DNA from: CAUSWF01 sp963535465
GTDB taxonomy: Bacteria > Bacillota_I > Bacilli_A > RF39 > UBA660
Assembly: GCA_963535465.1 (NCBI GenBank)
Contig: CAUSWF010000006.1
Location: forward strand, 3,806 to 67,805
DNA: 64,000 nt
Direction: 5' to 3'
Positions 24,390-34,479 of the stretch are shown here, one piece after another. Both the position numbers and the translations under genes were made by a program. The notes below the pieces were generated by a model. It was not told where the DNA came from. It saw nothing but the letters and a program-made list of their open reading frames with translations, and did not search any database. Each line of letters opens with the position of its first letter. Position 1 is the first letter of the stretch.

Positions 24390-26598
24390 ATTCGTTGGCT
24401 TTTAAAGATTTTACCATATCTATTTTAGCTATTTTTTTAATTAATAATTTAGATAAAGTTAGAGTTAATATCAGTGTTAATACTATTGATATTATATATG
24501 AGTAAGATTTAATATATACATTCATATCATATTCACTTCCTATTGCGTAAGTATACATATACTTAACAATTCCATATCCTATTGGTTGAGCAAGTATTGT
24601 TGATATTATACTTATCCATATATTCTGAATAATAAATATTTTACTTATTTTTTTATTAGAAAAGCCTAATACTTTTAGTGTTGCGAATTGATACTCTTTA
24701 TCAGTAAATGATAATATACTCATATTGTATATTATTACTCCTCCTAAAATTATAGATAATATAACCAACATTACTATAGTTTTTATAAGCATATTAGTCA
24801 TATTCATTATACCTTCATTTATATCTTTAATACTTTGTATTTTATTAACATTAGAGTCTTTTATTTTTTTATTAGAATAAATTGTATCAGGTAAATATTT
24901 TAAACCAAGTTTCTCATAAGTTTTTCTACTCATAGTGATATTTTGATTAGAATGGTCTTTATTTATTCCAGTTATTTCTACTGTATATATTTCATTATTA
25001 CCTTTTATTTTAAAACTTAGTTTATCACCTATTTTTTTATTTAATTTTTTTGCTAATTTTCTTGTTGCGAATAAACCATCTTTTAGATTAATTTCTTTAT
25101 TATTTTTATCTATTAATCTAATCATCCCTTTAGTATCATCTACAAATAAATTATTATTTTTACCATTTATTTCTATTGGTAATCTTTTTGATGTATTATT
25201 ATATTCTTTTGTATTATCTATGATGCTACCTTTATACTCATATCTATTTATTACTTTACTTTCTAAATATAAGTAATTATTCATAGTATCATATAATCCA
25301 AATCCAGTTATCACTAAAAGAGTTGATCCGGTTATACCTATAAGTGTAGTTATAGTTCTAAATTTATTTCTATAAATATCTCTTATATTCCACTTAGATT
25401 CAAATGATAGTTTTAATTTCTTTAGATTTAGGTTTCTTGATTTATTTGAGGAAGTTTCTCCTCTTAATATATTAGCTGGTTTTTCTTTTAATATATGTCT
25501 TACTGATAAGTATGAAGTTAGTGATATTATTACTACTATAAATATAATCATGTATAAGTTATTTATTCCTAATGTTACATCTCCATTTGGTACATCAAAT
25601 ACTTTCATTTCTAAACCCATAAAGAATTTTCCTAGAGTATTTAGTCCTAGTATAGCTCCTAGAATTGATGCGATTAGGCTTATATAAAATCCATAAGATA
25701 TATAGTGTATTCCTATTCTTAAATTACTATATCCTAATGCTTTTAAAGTACCTAGATTTATTCTATCTTTTTTTACTAATCTTATCATTGTTGTGATTAA
25801 GCAAAGTATTGCGATAAGAACAAATAGACCACTAAATATTCCTATATAAGATTTTCCTTCTTCTATTTCACTTTGATATACCAAATAACTCTTTGTATCT
25901 TTACTTTGTATTATTATTTTATTAGAGAAATTCTTTTCTATTTCTTCTTTTAATTTATTATAGTTATTTGTTTTTATCATAACAGTAGAATATATTAAAT
26001 AATTTTTTGGTATTTCTAATATATTTTGCACTTCTTCTAACGACATGTAGGCATATGCATAATCTTTATGATTAGGGAATACTGTGTTGTCATCTGGTGT
26101 TATATAAACATGATCAGGTGTAGATATTAAACCTAATATTTTTTCTTCTATTTCTTTATCTTTATATTTTAATAATATTTTGTCCCCTACTTCTAATTTG
26201 TTTTCTTCAGCAAATTTTTTATCTATCCAAATACCTTTTTTATTACTAAACTTTTCTCCTTTATGGATGTACATTTTATTTATAGTGTTTTCTTTTATAA
26301 AATTTACTTCTACTTTTTTATTATTTTTTAAATTAAAATTTATTGTTAATTTTTCTTCTATATTTTTTATATATTTTGATTTTTTTAAATTAGCAAGTTC
26401 TTCTTGTGTAGTTTTACCATATATAGTAGCATCAGATAAGTTATAGTCTTTATAGTATTTATTGACACTTTTTTCCATACCTTTCATATAACTATCTACT
26501 CCAGTATAAGCTGCTAGAGATATTAACACCATTAAAAATATAGTTACGAATTGAGATAAGTTTTTTAATATGTCTCTATACATTTTCTTTAATAACAT
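24388..26598 (-). CDS. ABC transporter permease with two FtsX domains
   Basis: 736 residues. An N-terminal membrane helix (about 15-35) is followed by an external MacB-PCD-like domain, three membrane helices at about 250-370 (FtsX domain 1), a second external domain and three helices at about 605-725 (FtsX domain 2, 'ATLKVLGFSNKKISKIFIIQNI'). The matching element 'TLKALGYSNLRIGIHYI' occurs in domain 1. This layout fits lipoprotein-release or antimicrobial-peptide type exporters. The ATPase gene ends 2 bases before it starts, so the pair forms one transporter. Substrate cannot be told. Confidence 0.88.
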   Translation of the reverse strand: MLLKKMYRDILKNLSQFVTIFLMVLISLAAYTGVDSYMKGMEKSVNKYYKDYNLSDATIYGKTTQEELANLKKSKYIKNIEEKLTINFNLKNNKKVEVNFIKENTINKMYIHKGEKFSNKKGIWIDKKFAEENKLEVGDKILLKYKDKEIEEKILGLISTPDHVYITPDDNTVFPNHKDYAYAYMSLEEVQNILEIPKNYLIYSTVMIKTNNYNKLKEEIEKNFSNKIIIQSKDTKSYLVYQSEIEEGKSYIGIFSGLFVLIAILCLITTMIRLVKKDRINLGTLKALGYSNLRIGIHYISYGFYISLIASILGAILGLNTLGKFFMGLEMKVFDVPNGDVTLGINNLYMIIFIVVIISLTSYLSVRHILKEKPANILRGETSSNKSRNLNLKKLKLSFESKWNIRDIYRNKFRTITTLIGITGSTLLVITGFGLYDTMNNYLYLESKVINRYEYKGSIIDNTKEYNNTSKRLPIEINGKNNNLFVDDTKGMIRLIDKNNKEINLKDGLFATRKLAKKLNKKIGDKLSFKIKGNNEIYTVEITGINKDHSNQNITMSRKTYEKLGLKYLPDTIYSNKKIKDSNVNKIQSIKDINEGIMNMTNMLIKTIVMLVILSIILGGVIIYNMSILSFTDKEYQFATLKVLGFSNKKISKIFIIQNIWISIISTILAQPIGYGIVKYMYTYAIGSEYDMNVYIKSYSYIISIVLTLILTLTLSKLLIKKIAKIDMVKSLKANE

Positions 26599-26599
26599 A

Positions 26600-27295
26600 C
26601 TACCACTTCACTTCATCTACATTCTTTATATTTTTATTTTTAGTATTTGATTCTATATGTCCATTTTTTACTCTTATTACTCTATCTGCTACTTCTGCGA
26701 TTAGTGAGTTATGAGTAACTACTATTACTGTTGTATCTTTTTGTTTTTTTAATAATTTAATTATTTCTACTCCAGTATATGAATCTAGTGCTCCAGTTGG
26801 TTCATCACAAAGTAGTATTTTAGGTTCTTTAGCAACTGCTCTTCCTATAGATACTCTTTGTTGTTCTCCTCCCGATAATTCATTTGGAAATTTATCTAAA
26901 TGATTTATTAGTCCAACTTCTTCTAATACTTTTTTAGGGTTCTTCTTAGTATTAGTTACATCTTTTACTATTTCTACATTTTCTAGGCATGTAAGTGATG
27001 GTAGGATATTATAAAACTGAAAGATAAATCCTACATCTTTTCCTCTATATTTAGTTAATTCATTATCATTATAATCACTAATTTTATTACTATCTACATA
27101 TATTTCTCCACTAGTTGGATTATCCATTCCTCCTAATAAATTTAATATAGTAGACTTACCTGCTCCACTTGGTCCAAGTATTACGACAAATTCATTTTTT
27201 TCTATGTGAAAAGATATATTATCTAGTGCCACATATTCTTTTTCTCCTATTTTGTATACTTTTGATACATCTTTAAACTCTATATACTTTTTCAT
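26600..27295 (-). CDS. ABC transporter ATP-binding protein (LolD/MacB type)
   Basis: 231 residues with all ABC motifs: Walker A 'LGPSGAGKSTILNLL', Q-loop 'IFQFYNILPSLT', signature 'ELSGGEQQRVSIGRAVA', Walker B 'ILLCDEPTGALDS' and the switch His in 'TVIVVTHNSLIAEVADRVIRV'. The 'GGMDNPTSGEIYV' and 'FQFYNLLP' features place it in the LolD/MacB group, which partners FtsX permeases. It energises the permease encoded next. Preceded by lspA with a short gap. Confidence 0.93.
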   Translation of the reverse strand: MKKYIEFKDVSKVYKIGEKEYVALDNISFHIEKNEFVVILGPSGAGKSTILNLLGGMDNPTSGEIYVDSNKISDYNDNELTKYRGKDVGFIFQFYNILPSLTCLENVEIVKDVTNTKKNPKKVLEEVGLINHLDKFPNELSGGEQQRVSIGRAVAKEPKILLCDEPTGALDSYTGVEIIKLLKKQKDTTVIVVTHNSLIAEVADRVIRVKNGHIESNTKNKNIKNVDEVKW

Positions 27296-27303
27296 AATCC
27301 TCC

Positions 27304-27747
27304 TTATAACCTTTTTATAAAGTCTTTTTTAAATTCTTTTATAATTAACAATATTATACCTAGGACTATCAGAGAGTCTGCTAGATTAAATACTGGAAAA
27401 TTAGATATTTCTATATAGTCTATTACTCCATTATATAATAGACGATCAAATAAATTTCCTACTATTCCTCCTAGAATTATTCCAAGTTCAAAATAGTCAT
27501 TTTCTATATTATTTTTCTTTATATAATAATTTAGTAGTACTAATATAATTATAGTTATTAATATTAATAGTGTATTATTATTTCTAAGTATAGAAAAGGC
27601 TGCGCCTGTATTAATTACATTAGTTATTTTAAATAAGTTAGGAATAATTACTATATCTTTTGTTATATTTGTTTTTATAAACAATTTTATTAATTGGTCT
27701 ATTATAATAGCAATTACTGATATTTTATATAAGTTTTCTTTTTTCAT
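27304..27747 (-). CDS. lspA: Lipoprotein signal peptidase (signal peptidase II)
   Basis: 147 residues with four membrane segments. The catalytic Asp pair lies in 'GGIVGNLFDRLLYNGVIDYIEI' and 'FPVFNLADSLIVLGI', and 'KITNVINTGAAFSIL' is the other conserved loop. It cuts the signal peptide of diacylglyceryl-prolipoproteins within the membrane. It overlaps dnaE by 4 bases and precedes an ABC exporter operon. Confidence 0.95.
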   Translation of the reverse strand: MKKENLYKISVIAIIIDQLIKLFIKTNITKDIVIIPNLFKITNVINTGAAFSILRNNNTLLILITIIILVLLNYYIKKNNIENDYFELGIILGGIVGNLFDRLLYNGVIDYIEISNFPVFNLADSLIVLGIILLIIKEFKKDFIKRL

Positions 27748-30683
27748 TTTTCTTCCTTAAGATTAGTTATCTTATCTACTATAATTTGATATTCTGATAA
27801 TCTTCTTTCTACTTTACCCTCTATTTTTAATAAGTCCCCTCTAGATATGTCAGCGTATTTAATATATGTATTTGGGAATAGAGTAAATGATGCGTTAGAT
27901 GTAGAATCAGATGCGGTTACAAACATCATTTTTTCATTATTTTTAGTACTTATTACTTTAGTTCTTTCTACTAATACTAATGCTTTTATTCTTTTATTTA
28001 GATTTTCTTTTATAGTATTTAGTTTTATACAATCAGGATTATTAATTTCATATTTTTTGGTTGGATGATTTGATAAATAGAATCCAAATAATTCTTTTTC
28101 TTTTTCTAATAAATACTCATCACTATAATCTTTTTGATAATCTATTTCTGGTTTTGGTATTAAGTTTTCATCCATATCTTTAGTTAATTCTCCATAGTTA
28201 AACAGATTATCTAAATTATATATTAGTGTTGCTCTATTATAGGAGAATTCTTTAAATACTCCGGCATATACTAATGTTTCTAATGTTTTTATACCAATAC
28301 CTCTTTTTGTTAATCTACTTATAGAGTTATAGATATCAGTAAATACTCCATTTTTTCTTTCTTCTAATATAGTAGATGATGTTACTTTACCAATTGATTT
28401 TATATTAGATAATGGGAATACTAGTGAATTATCTTTTATAGAGTATACTTCTTCACTTAAATTAATTGTTGGTTTAATTATATTTATCCCTTCACTTGAT
28501 GCTTCTTTTATATATTCACTTGTTTTTGATTCTGATCCTATTACACTTGTTAATAAATGTTTAAAGAACACTAGTGGATAATGCTTTTTTAGATAGGCCT
28601 GTTTATAAGCTATTAGTGAATAAGCTACTGAATGAGATTTATTAAATCCATAGCCTGCAAATTTTAGTATTAAATCAAATAGGCGTTTTGCTTCTTCTTT
28701 ATTTCTTCCTAATGATACAGATTTTGAAATAAATTCTTCTTGATTAGATTTCAATAAATCTACTTTCTTTTTAGATACTGCTCTTCTTAGTAGGTCTGCT
28801 TCTCCTAAAGTGTATCCTGCATATATTCTTGCGACTTCTATGATTTGTTCTTGATAGACCATTATACCATATGTTTCTTTTAGAACTTCTTCTAAACAAT
28901 TATTTATATAAGTAATTTTTTCTTCTTTATGTCTTCTTCTAATAAATGATGGTATATTTTCAGCTGCTCCTGGACGGAAAAGTGCTATTGCTGATAAGAT
29001 ATCTTCAAATGTATTAGGTTCTAATCTTTTTAAGAAACTTCTCATTCCTTCACTTTCAAATTGGAATATTCCACAAGTAGATGCATCACTAAATACTTTT
29101 ATAGTTTCTTTATCATCTAGCGGTATATCTTTAAAAGATACTTCTTCATTATAATAATTTTTTATATCTTTTAATATTTCATCTATTGTAGTTAAATTTA
29201 TTAGTCCTAAAAAGTCCATTTTATAAAATCCCATAGGTTCTATATATTCATTTGTATACGCTGATAGATACATTCCATCACTATACGTTAGTGGAATTAA
29301 ATTTGATATATCTTCATTACATATTACTATTCCAGATGGATGAGTCATAGTATGTCTAGGTATTCCTTCTAGTTTAGTTGCGATATTAAACATTTTAGTT
29401 AGTGTTATATCAGAGTCTATTCTTGCTTTAAATGTAGGATTATTATTATAAACTTCTTTTAGTTTTGATTTGAATGTTATAAATTTAGATAAACCATCTA
29501 TTTTATGAGGTGGTATATTCATAACTCTAGCTACATCTCTCATTGCTTGTTTAGCTGCTAAAGTACCAAATGCTACTATTCCAGAAATTTGGTTTTCTCC
29601 ATATTTTTTCTTGCAATAATCTATTACTTCATCTCTTCTTGTATCAGGAAAGTCCGTATCTATATCAGGCATAGATTTTCTTTCTGGATTTAGGAATCTT
29701 TCAAATAATAATCCATATTTTATTGGATCTATATCTGTTATTCCTAGGGTATAAGCTACTAAACTTCCTACGGCAGAACCTCTTCCTGGTCCTACTAATA
29801 TATTTGATTTTTTAGCATATTTAATATAGTCATATACAACTAAGAAATAATTAGAAAATCCCATTTTAGATATTATTTCTATTTCTTTAGTCAATCTCTT
29901 TTTATATACTTCACTTACATTATTATTTAATCTTTTATATAGTCCTTTTTTACTTAATTCAAATAAGTACATATCAGAGTTTTCTACTGGATATATTGGT
30001 AATAAATTACCTAATTTAGGTAGTTCTATATTTATACTATCTGATATTTTTATAGTATTAATTAGACCAGTATTATCTGTTAAATTATATATATTGTTTA
30101 TATTTAAAGAATGATTATCTATATCATAAATAATATTATCTATAGATGTTTTACCGTCTCTTATTAAGTAGATATACTTTAATTCTTCTTTACTATTTTC
30201 TTCTAAATATAAATTTTCTCTAAAAAAGACTACATTTTTAGTAAGTAATAATGCATTTAGTTCTTCCTCTTTATTATTATATCCTAGATATGTATCTTCA
30301 TATATTTTTTCTATTTTAGAAATATCATTTTTATATTTACATGGTATTACTGCGATTAAATTAGAATTATATTCTATTAGGTCTTCTAATGTTAATTTTT
30401 CTTTGGAAGATATTGTAGATAATTTAATTAGATTTTGATATCCTTTATAGTCTTTAGCATATAAAACTATTTTAGAGTCTTCTACTTTTACTTCTAATCC
30501 TACTACTGGGTTAATGTCGTTATTTCTACATTTAGTAATAAACTCTGCCACGGCATACATATTTTCATCTGCGATAGCAATACTTTTTAAATTATTTTTT
30601 TTAGCATAGTTAATTAAATCATCTATAGATATTAGGGATGATAATAGTGAATATGATGTTTTATTATTTAATGGTATATACAT
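27744..30683 (-). CDS. dnaE: DNA polymerase III alpha subunit DnaE (short form)
   Basis: 979 residues against about 1100-1160 for most DnaE. The PHP domain (about 1-200) has lost the metal-binding histidines: 'NNKTSYSLLSS' and 'SIAIADENMYA' replace the usual HSxYS and TDH forms, so no proofreading activity is expected. The polymerase core has 'LVGPGRGSAVGSLVAYTLGITDIDPIKYGLLFERFLNPER' and the catalytic 'MPDIDTDFPDTRRDEVIDY'. Helix-hairpin-helix and an OB domain ('LNKRIKALVLVERTKVISTKN') follow, while the extreme C-terminal tau-binding part is absent. In low-GC Gram-positives DnaE works with PolC in lagging-strand start synthesis. AAGGAGG precedes the start. Confidence 0.95.
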   Translation of the reverse strand: MYIPLNNKTSYSLLSSLISIDDLINYAKKNNLKSIAIADENMYAVAEFITKCRNNDINPVVGLEVKVEDSKIVLYAKDYKGYQNLIKLSTISSKEKLTLEDLIEYNSNLIAVIPCKYKNDISKIEKIYEDTYLGYNNKEEELNALLLTKNVVFFRENLYLEENSKEELKYIYLIRDGKTSIDNIIYDIDNHSLNINNIYNLTDNTGLINTIKISDSINIELPKLGNLLPIYPVENSDMYLFELSKKGLYKRLNNNVSEVYKKRLTKEIEIISKMGFSNYFLVVYDYIKYAKKSNILVGPGRGSAVGSLVAYTLGITDIDPIKYGLLFERFLNPERKSMPDIDTDFPDTRRDEVIDYCKKKYGENQISGIVAFGTLAAKQAMRDVARVMNIPPHKIDGLSKFITFKSKLKEVYNNNPTFKARIDSDITLTKMFNIATKLEGIPRHTMTHPSGIVICNEDISNLIPLTYSDGMYLSAYTNEYIEPMGFYKMDFLGLINLTTIDEILKDIKNYYNEEVSFKDIPLDDKETIKVFSDASTCGIFQFESEGMRSFLKRLEPNTFEDILSAIALFRPGAAENIPSFIRRRHKEEKITYINNCLEEVLKETYGIMVYQEQIIEVARIYAGYTLGEADLLRRAVSKKKVDLLKSNQEEFISKSVSLGRNKEEAKRLFDLILKFAGYGFNKSHSVAYSLIAYKQAYLKKHYPLVFFKHLLTSVIGSESKTSEYIKEASSEGINIIKPTINLSEEVYSIKDNSLVFPLSNIKSIGKVTSSTILEERKNGVFTDIYNSISRLTKRGIGIKTLETLVYAGVFKEFSYNRATLIYNLDNLFNYGELTKDMDENLIPKPEIDYQKDYSDEYLLEKEKELFGFYLSNHPTKKYEINNPDCIKLNTIKENLNKRIKALVLVERTKVISTKNNEKMMFVTASDSTSNASFTLFPNTYIKYADISRGDLLKIEGKVERRLSEYQIIVDKITNLKEEK

Positions 30684-30792
30684 ATCATCCCTCCTTGTCT
30701 ATATTTTATCACAAATAACTATTTCAGTTTAGGTAATTATTGTGAATATTTAATAGAATATAGGTGATATATAGGTTTTTTACTATAAATAA

Positions 30793-30822
30793 TTGACTTT
30801 TTAGTATATTATATGGTAAAGT
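30793..30822 (+). promoter_or_regulatory. Promoter of rpmB
   Basis: TTGACT at 30793-30798, 18-base spacer, TAAAGT at 30817-30822 with an extended -10 TG two bases before it. Divergent from dnaE. Confidence 0.65.
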
Positions 30823-30852
30823 TATTAAGCGAAGTCATAAAGGAGGAATATC

Positions 30853-31032
30853 ATGGCAGTTAATGTATCAAATAGACGTGGAAATGTTAAAAATTTAAGA
30901 TCACATGCTTTAAACGCTACTAAGAAGAGACAAAATGTTAATCTTCAAGTTTATAGATTAGAAGATGGTACTAAAGTAAGACTTTCTACTAAAGAAATTA
31001 GAACTTTAAAGAAACAAGAAAAAGCTGCTTAA
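30853..31032 (+). CDS. rpmB: 50S ribosomal protein L28
   Basis: 59 residues, on the plus strand, starting with MAVNVSNRRGNVKNLRSHAL and continuing with NATKKRQNVNLQVYRLEDG. The 'RRGN...RSHALNATKK' block is the L28 signature. Bacterial L28 has 59-78 residues, so this is a short but normal form of the low-GC type. It has AAGGAGG eight bases before the start and its own promoter and terminator. It is the only clear plus-strand housekeeping protein gene in the window and lies divergent from dnaE and convergent with the gene at 31079. Confidence 0.95.
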   Translation: MAVNVSNRRGNVKNLRSHALNATKKRQNVNLQVYRLEDGTKVRLSTKEIRTLKKQEKAA

Positions 31033-31053
31033 TGATAAGCACTTTTTTAATAT

Positions 31054-31079
31054 AAAAATACCGATTGCTCGGTATTTTT
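31054..31079. terminator. Bidirectional terminator between rpmB and its neighbour
   Basis: Stem AAAAATACCGA/TCGGTATTTTT with loop TTGC; U run on both strands. It ends rpmB and overlaps the stop codon of the minus-strand gene at 31079. Confidence 0.9.
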
Positions 31080-31762
31080 TACTTACATTCTATTCCTTGC
31101 TCTTTATAATCTTTTTTAATAGTTTCTATTTTTTCATTTTGATTATATTTAACAGCTGTATTATCATTTTCCATATTTAGTTTTGGTACTTTAGTTTTAT
31201 CTAATACTTTTAAATCTACAGTAATTGATACTTGCATACCTGTTGCTGTCTTAGCTGTTTCTACTTTATAACCTAAAGTATTATTAGATAATTCTTTATA
31301 TACCTTTTCATATGAAGCCATTTGCTTTTTTCCATTAGTTTTACCAGCTGTTTGATTTAGAGTTATTACTCTTGTATAATCTTTTAAATCTCCATTTTCA
31401 AAATTAAAAGTATCTGTTGTTAGTTCATCTGTTCCAGTATTTAAAAGATTAGTTTTATAATCTGTACATGTTAAAGTTCTAACTTTTGTAGTTAAAGTAT
31501 TTTCTTCTTTTAGGTCTACTCTTTCTGTTTTTTTAGGTATTTCTACAGGAGCTAGTGCTTCTATCGCTAGTGGGTATGATGCTCCTATTGTTATACATAA
31601 CATTCCTAGTACTGCACATACTAAAGCAGGCTTTCTATTTGTCTTTTTTTCATAATTTGCTACTTTTTTTACTTCATTTAAATTTAATACTTGTGTTCTT
31701 ACTAATTCTTCGTCTGACATTTCAGGATGTCTTCTAGATTTATTTTTTTTACTCCAAAACAT
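31079..31762 (-). CDS. Membrane-anchored DUF1307-like protein
   Basis: 227 residues from the ATG at 31762; the GTG at 31771 is part of the AGAGGTG site. The cytosolic N-terminus (about 45 residues) is rich in Lys/Arg, one membrane helix follows ('PALVCAVLGMLCITIGASYPLAI') and the rest is external. 'VRTLTCTDYKTNLLNTG' followed by 'DYTRVITLNQ' resembles the pattern of the DUF1307/YehR family of exported proteins, here with a membrane anchor and not a lipobox. The function is unknown. A single-gene unit between rpmB and typA. Confidence 0.6.
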   Translation of the reverse strand: MFWSKKNKSRRHPEMSDEELVRTQVLNLNEVKKVANYEKKTNRKPALVCAVLGMLCITIGASYPLAIEALAPVEIPKKTERVDLKEENTLTTKVRTLTCTDYKTNLLNTGTDELTTDTFNFENGDLKDYTRVITLNQTAGKTNGKKQMASYEKVYKELSNNTLGYKVETAKTATGMQVSITVDLKVLDKTKVPKLNMENDNTAVKYNQNEKIETIKKDYKEQGIECK

Positions 31763-31854
31763 ATCTCGCACCTCTATCTTATAAAGTAATTATAAGCAAT
31801 ATTGTTTGTATTTTCAATCTTTTTAAGTTTTTTATTATTTTTTTATTAAAAAAA

Positions 31855-31881
31855 CAAAAAAAATAGACTTTTAAGTCTATT
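31855..31881 (-). terminator. Terminator of typA
   Basis: Stem AATAGACT/AGTCTATT with 4-base loop, then eight T on the minus strand, at the typA stop codon. Confidence 0.9.
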
Positions 31882-33694
31882 ATTTATTTTTTCTAGAATC
31901 AGATTTTTTTCTTTGTTCTGTATTTAAAATTTGTTTTCTTAATCTTATAGATTGTGGAGTTATTTCTACTAATTCATCTGAATTAATATAATCTAGTGCG
32001 TAATCTAGAGTTATTGGTCTTGGTCTTTTTAAAACTACTGTATGATCTGATCCTGCTGCACGTGTATTAGTTAATTGTTTTCCTTTTACTACGTTTACTG
32101 CTAGATCACTATCTCTGTTACATTCTCCTACTATCATACCTTCATATACTTCAGTTGCTGGTGATATGAACATTATTCCACGGTCTTCTAAGTTCCCTAT
32201 TGAATATGCAGTAGATTGTCCATTTTCCATTGATACTAATACTCCTAGTTTTCTTTCTCCTACTGAGATTGATTCTACCGGTTGATATGCTTTGAATGTA
32301 TGGTTCATTATTCCATATCCTTTAGTTAATGTCATGAAGTTAGTTGAGAATCCTATTATTCCACGAGATGGTATTGTATATATTAATCTTACTTGGTTTT
32401 CAAAGTTAGTCATTGAGTCCATATGTCCACCACGTGTTCCTAATTCTTCTATTACGGCACCAACTGATTCTTGTGGAACTTCTATTTGTAATTCTTCATA
32501 TGGTTCACATTTTTGTCCATCTATTTCTTTTATAATTACACGAGGTTTTGATACTTCTAATTCAAATCCTTCACGTCTCATATTTTCTAGTAAGATACCT
32601 AAGTGTAATTCACCACGTCCAGATACTAAGTATGATTCATTAGTTGCTTGTTCTACTTTTAGAGATACGTCTTTTTGCATTTCTCTAAATAGACGTTCTC
32701 CAATCTTACGAGATGTTAAAATCTTTCCTTCACGTCCAGCAAATGGTGATGAGTTAGAACCAAATGTCATTTGTAATGTTGGTTCATCTATATGAAGTAT
32801 TGGTAAAGCTTTTTCTTTTCCAACCTCACAAATTGTTTCTCCTACTGATATATCAGCAAGTCCTGCTATTGCGATAAAGTCTCCTGCCTCTGCTTCTTCT
32901 ATTTCTATTCTCTTATATCCATAATATCCAAATAATTTTTGAATTCTAAATTGTTTTATACTTCCATCTAGTCTGCAGCAAGATACATTTTGTCCCACTT
33001 TTACCTTACCATTAGTTATTCTTCCTATTCCAATTCTTCCTACGAAGTCATTATAGTCAAGTAATGCTGGTTGGAATTGTAATGGTTCATTAGGACTTCC
33101 AGCAGGGGAAGGTATTTCTTCTAGTATTGTATTTAGTATTGGTTCAAATCCTTCTTTTTGTGTTGAGATATCTGCATCAAGTGATGATGTATGATTTATT
33201 GCACTTGCATAGATTACTTTGAAATCTAATTGTTCATCATCTGCTCCTAGTTCTATAAATAAATCTAATACTTCATCTAATACTCCAGATAATCTGGCAG
33301 TTGGTTTATCTACTTTATTTATTACTACTATAGGTTTTACTCCAGCTTCAAATGCTTTCTTTAAAACGAATCTAGTTTGAGGCATTGCTCCTTCATAAGC
33401 ATCTACTACTAATAATACACCATCTACCATGTGCATAATACGTTCTACTTCTCCACCAAAGTCTGCATGTCCTGGTGTATCTAGGATATTAATTCTTACT
33501 CCTTTATAATCTACTGCTGTTGTTTTCGCAAGAATTGTTATTCCTCTTTCTCTTTCTATATCATTTGAGTCCATTGACATTGAAGTTGTATCTTCATTTT
33601 CTCTAAACATTCCTGATGATTTTAATATACCGTCTACTAAAGTTGTTTTACCGTGGTCTACGTGAGCTATTATAGCTATATTTCTTTTTTCCAT
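31880..33694 (-). CDS. typA: Ribosome-associated GTPase TypA/BipA
   Basis: 604 residues, typical length. G1 'IAIIAHVDHGKTTLVDGIL', G2 'ERERGITILAKTTAVDY', G3 'NILDTPGHADFGGEVER', G4 'VVINKVDKPTARL'. The remaining parts are the EF-G-like beta barrel, domains III and V and the TypA-specific C-terminal domain ('AAGSDHTVVLKRPRPITLDYALDYIN'). It is an EF-G-like GTPase that helps ribosome assembly and growth under stress. AGAGGTG precedes the start and its promoter likely lies between 33700 and 33740 (extended -10 TGCTAAAAT). Confidence 0.97.
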   Translation of the reverse strand: MEKRNIAIIAHVDHGKTTLVDGILKSSGMFRENEDTTSMSMDSNDIERERGITILAKTTAVDYKGVRINILDTPGHADFGGEVERIMHMVDGVLLVVDAYEGAMPQTRFVLKKAFEAGVKPIVVINKVDKPTARLSGVLDEVLDLFIELGADDEQLDFKVIYASAINHTSSLDADISTQKEGFEPILNTILEEIPSPAGSPNEPLQFQPALLDYNDFVGRIGIGRITNGKVKVGQNVSCCRLDGSIKQFRIQKLFGYYGYKRIEIEEAEAGDFIAIAGLADISVGETICEVGKEKALPILHIDEPTLQMTFGSNSSPFAGREGKILTSRKIGERLFREMQKDVSLKVEQATNESYLVSGRGELHLGILLENMRREGFELEVSKPRVIIKEIDGQKCEPYEELQIEVPQESVGAVIEELGTRGGHMDSMTNFENQVRLIYTIPSRGIIGFSTNFMTLTKGYGIMNHTFKAYQPVESISVGERKLGVLVSMENGQSTAYSIGNLEDRGIMFISPATEVYEGMIVGECNRDSDLAVNVVKGKQLTNTRAAGSDHTVVLKRPRPITLDYALDYINSDELVEITPQSIRLRKQILNTEQRKKSDSRKNK

Positions 33695-33737
33695 ATTAAC
33701 ACCTCTTTTTTGTAACGCTCTAATTTTAGCACAACTT

Positions 33738-33771
33738 AAAAGAAAATACTAGTTTTTTATTAGTATTTTCT
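33738..33771 (-). terminator. Terminator of the HAD hydrolase gene
   Basis: 11-bp stem AGAAAATACTA/TAGTATTTTCT with a 9-base loop followed by TTTAA; next to the stop codon at 33776. Confidence 0.85.
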
Positions 33772-33775
33772 TATT

Positions 33776-34471
33776 TTACTTAAATTTATTCTTCAATAAA
33801 TCATCTATAAATACATTTAATGAGTCTACTTCTTTCTTATTTATTTTATTTAAATCTTTAGAATGTTTTTTCATAATTACTCCATTAAAGTTTTCTAACA
33901 TTTCTAAATCATTTATATTATCTCCTATTACATATAAGTCTTTTTCTTTTATTTCTTCTATTTTTATAAATTTTTTTAGTGATAAATACTTATTTATTTT
34001 ATGAGATATTATATTTATATAATTATTAGAAATATAACCATATATTTCTACATGTTTTGTTATATCTCGCAGTATTTTAGAAGCTAGTTTTTTATCAGTA
34101 TATGGTATTACAACTTTAACTACATTTTTTGTATCAGTAGTTTCTTCTATTCCGTCATCTAATATATATCCACAATTATAATTCTCAAGTATTTCTAAGA
34201 TATTTTCTACTTTTTCATGATTTATTTTAACTTCATCAATACATAAATCCATATTATTATAAATTCTTGCTCCATCTTCACAGAATAAATAATTATAAGG
34301 TATCTTATATTTATTTAACATCTGTTTTAAGTCAGTATATGATCTTCCTGTTATTATAATAAAGATATTACCCATTAACATAAATTCTCTTATTGATTTA
34401 ATATTTTCTTCAAAAGATATTTCTTCTTCTACAAATAATGTATTATCAAAATCACTTGCTAAAACTTTCAT
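33776..34471 (-). CDS. HAD-superfamily (Cof/IIB) hydrolase
   Basis: 231 residues. Motif I 'VLASDFDNTLFV' carries the nucleophile and the acid/base Asp, motif II Thr lies in 'FIIITGRSYTDLKQ', and the metal-binding loop is 'KDLYVIGDNINDLEMLENF'. The cap (about 85-180) is of the C2b type, as in Cof/YbjI sugar-phosphate or cofactor phosphatases. Substrate unknown. AAGGAGG precedes the start and it is 8 bases downstream of the cation transporter gene, probably the same transcript. Confidence 0.9.
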   Translation of the reverse strand: MKVLASDFDNTLFVEEEISFEENIKSIREFMLMGNIFIIITGRSYTDLKQMLNKYKIPYNYLFCEDGARIYNNMDLCIDEVKINHEKVENILEILENYNCGYILDDGIEETTDTKNVVKVVIPYTDKKLASKILRDITKHVEIYGYISNNYINIISHKINKYLSLKKFIKIEEIKEKDLYVIGDNINDLEMLENFNGVIMKKHSKDLNKINKKEVDSLNVFIDDLLKNKFK

Positions 34472-34479
34472 AATCCTCC

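Noticed and set aside
32292..32795. 167-codon plus-strand open frame within typA
   Set aside because: typA is complete with all GTPase motifs on the minus strand; the plus frame is a shadow.
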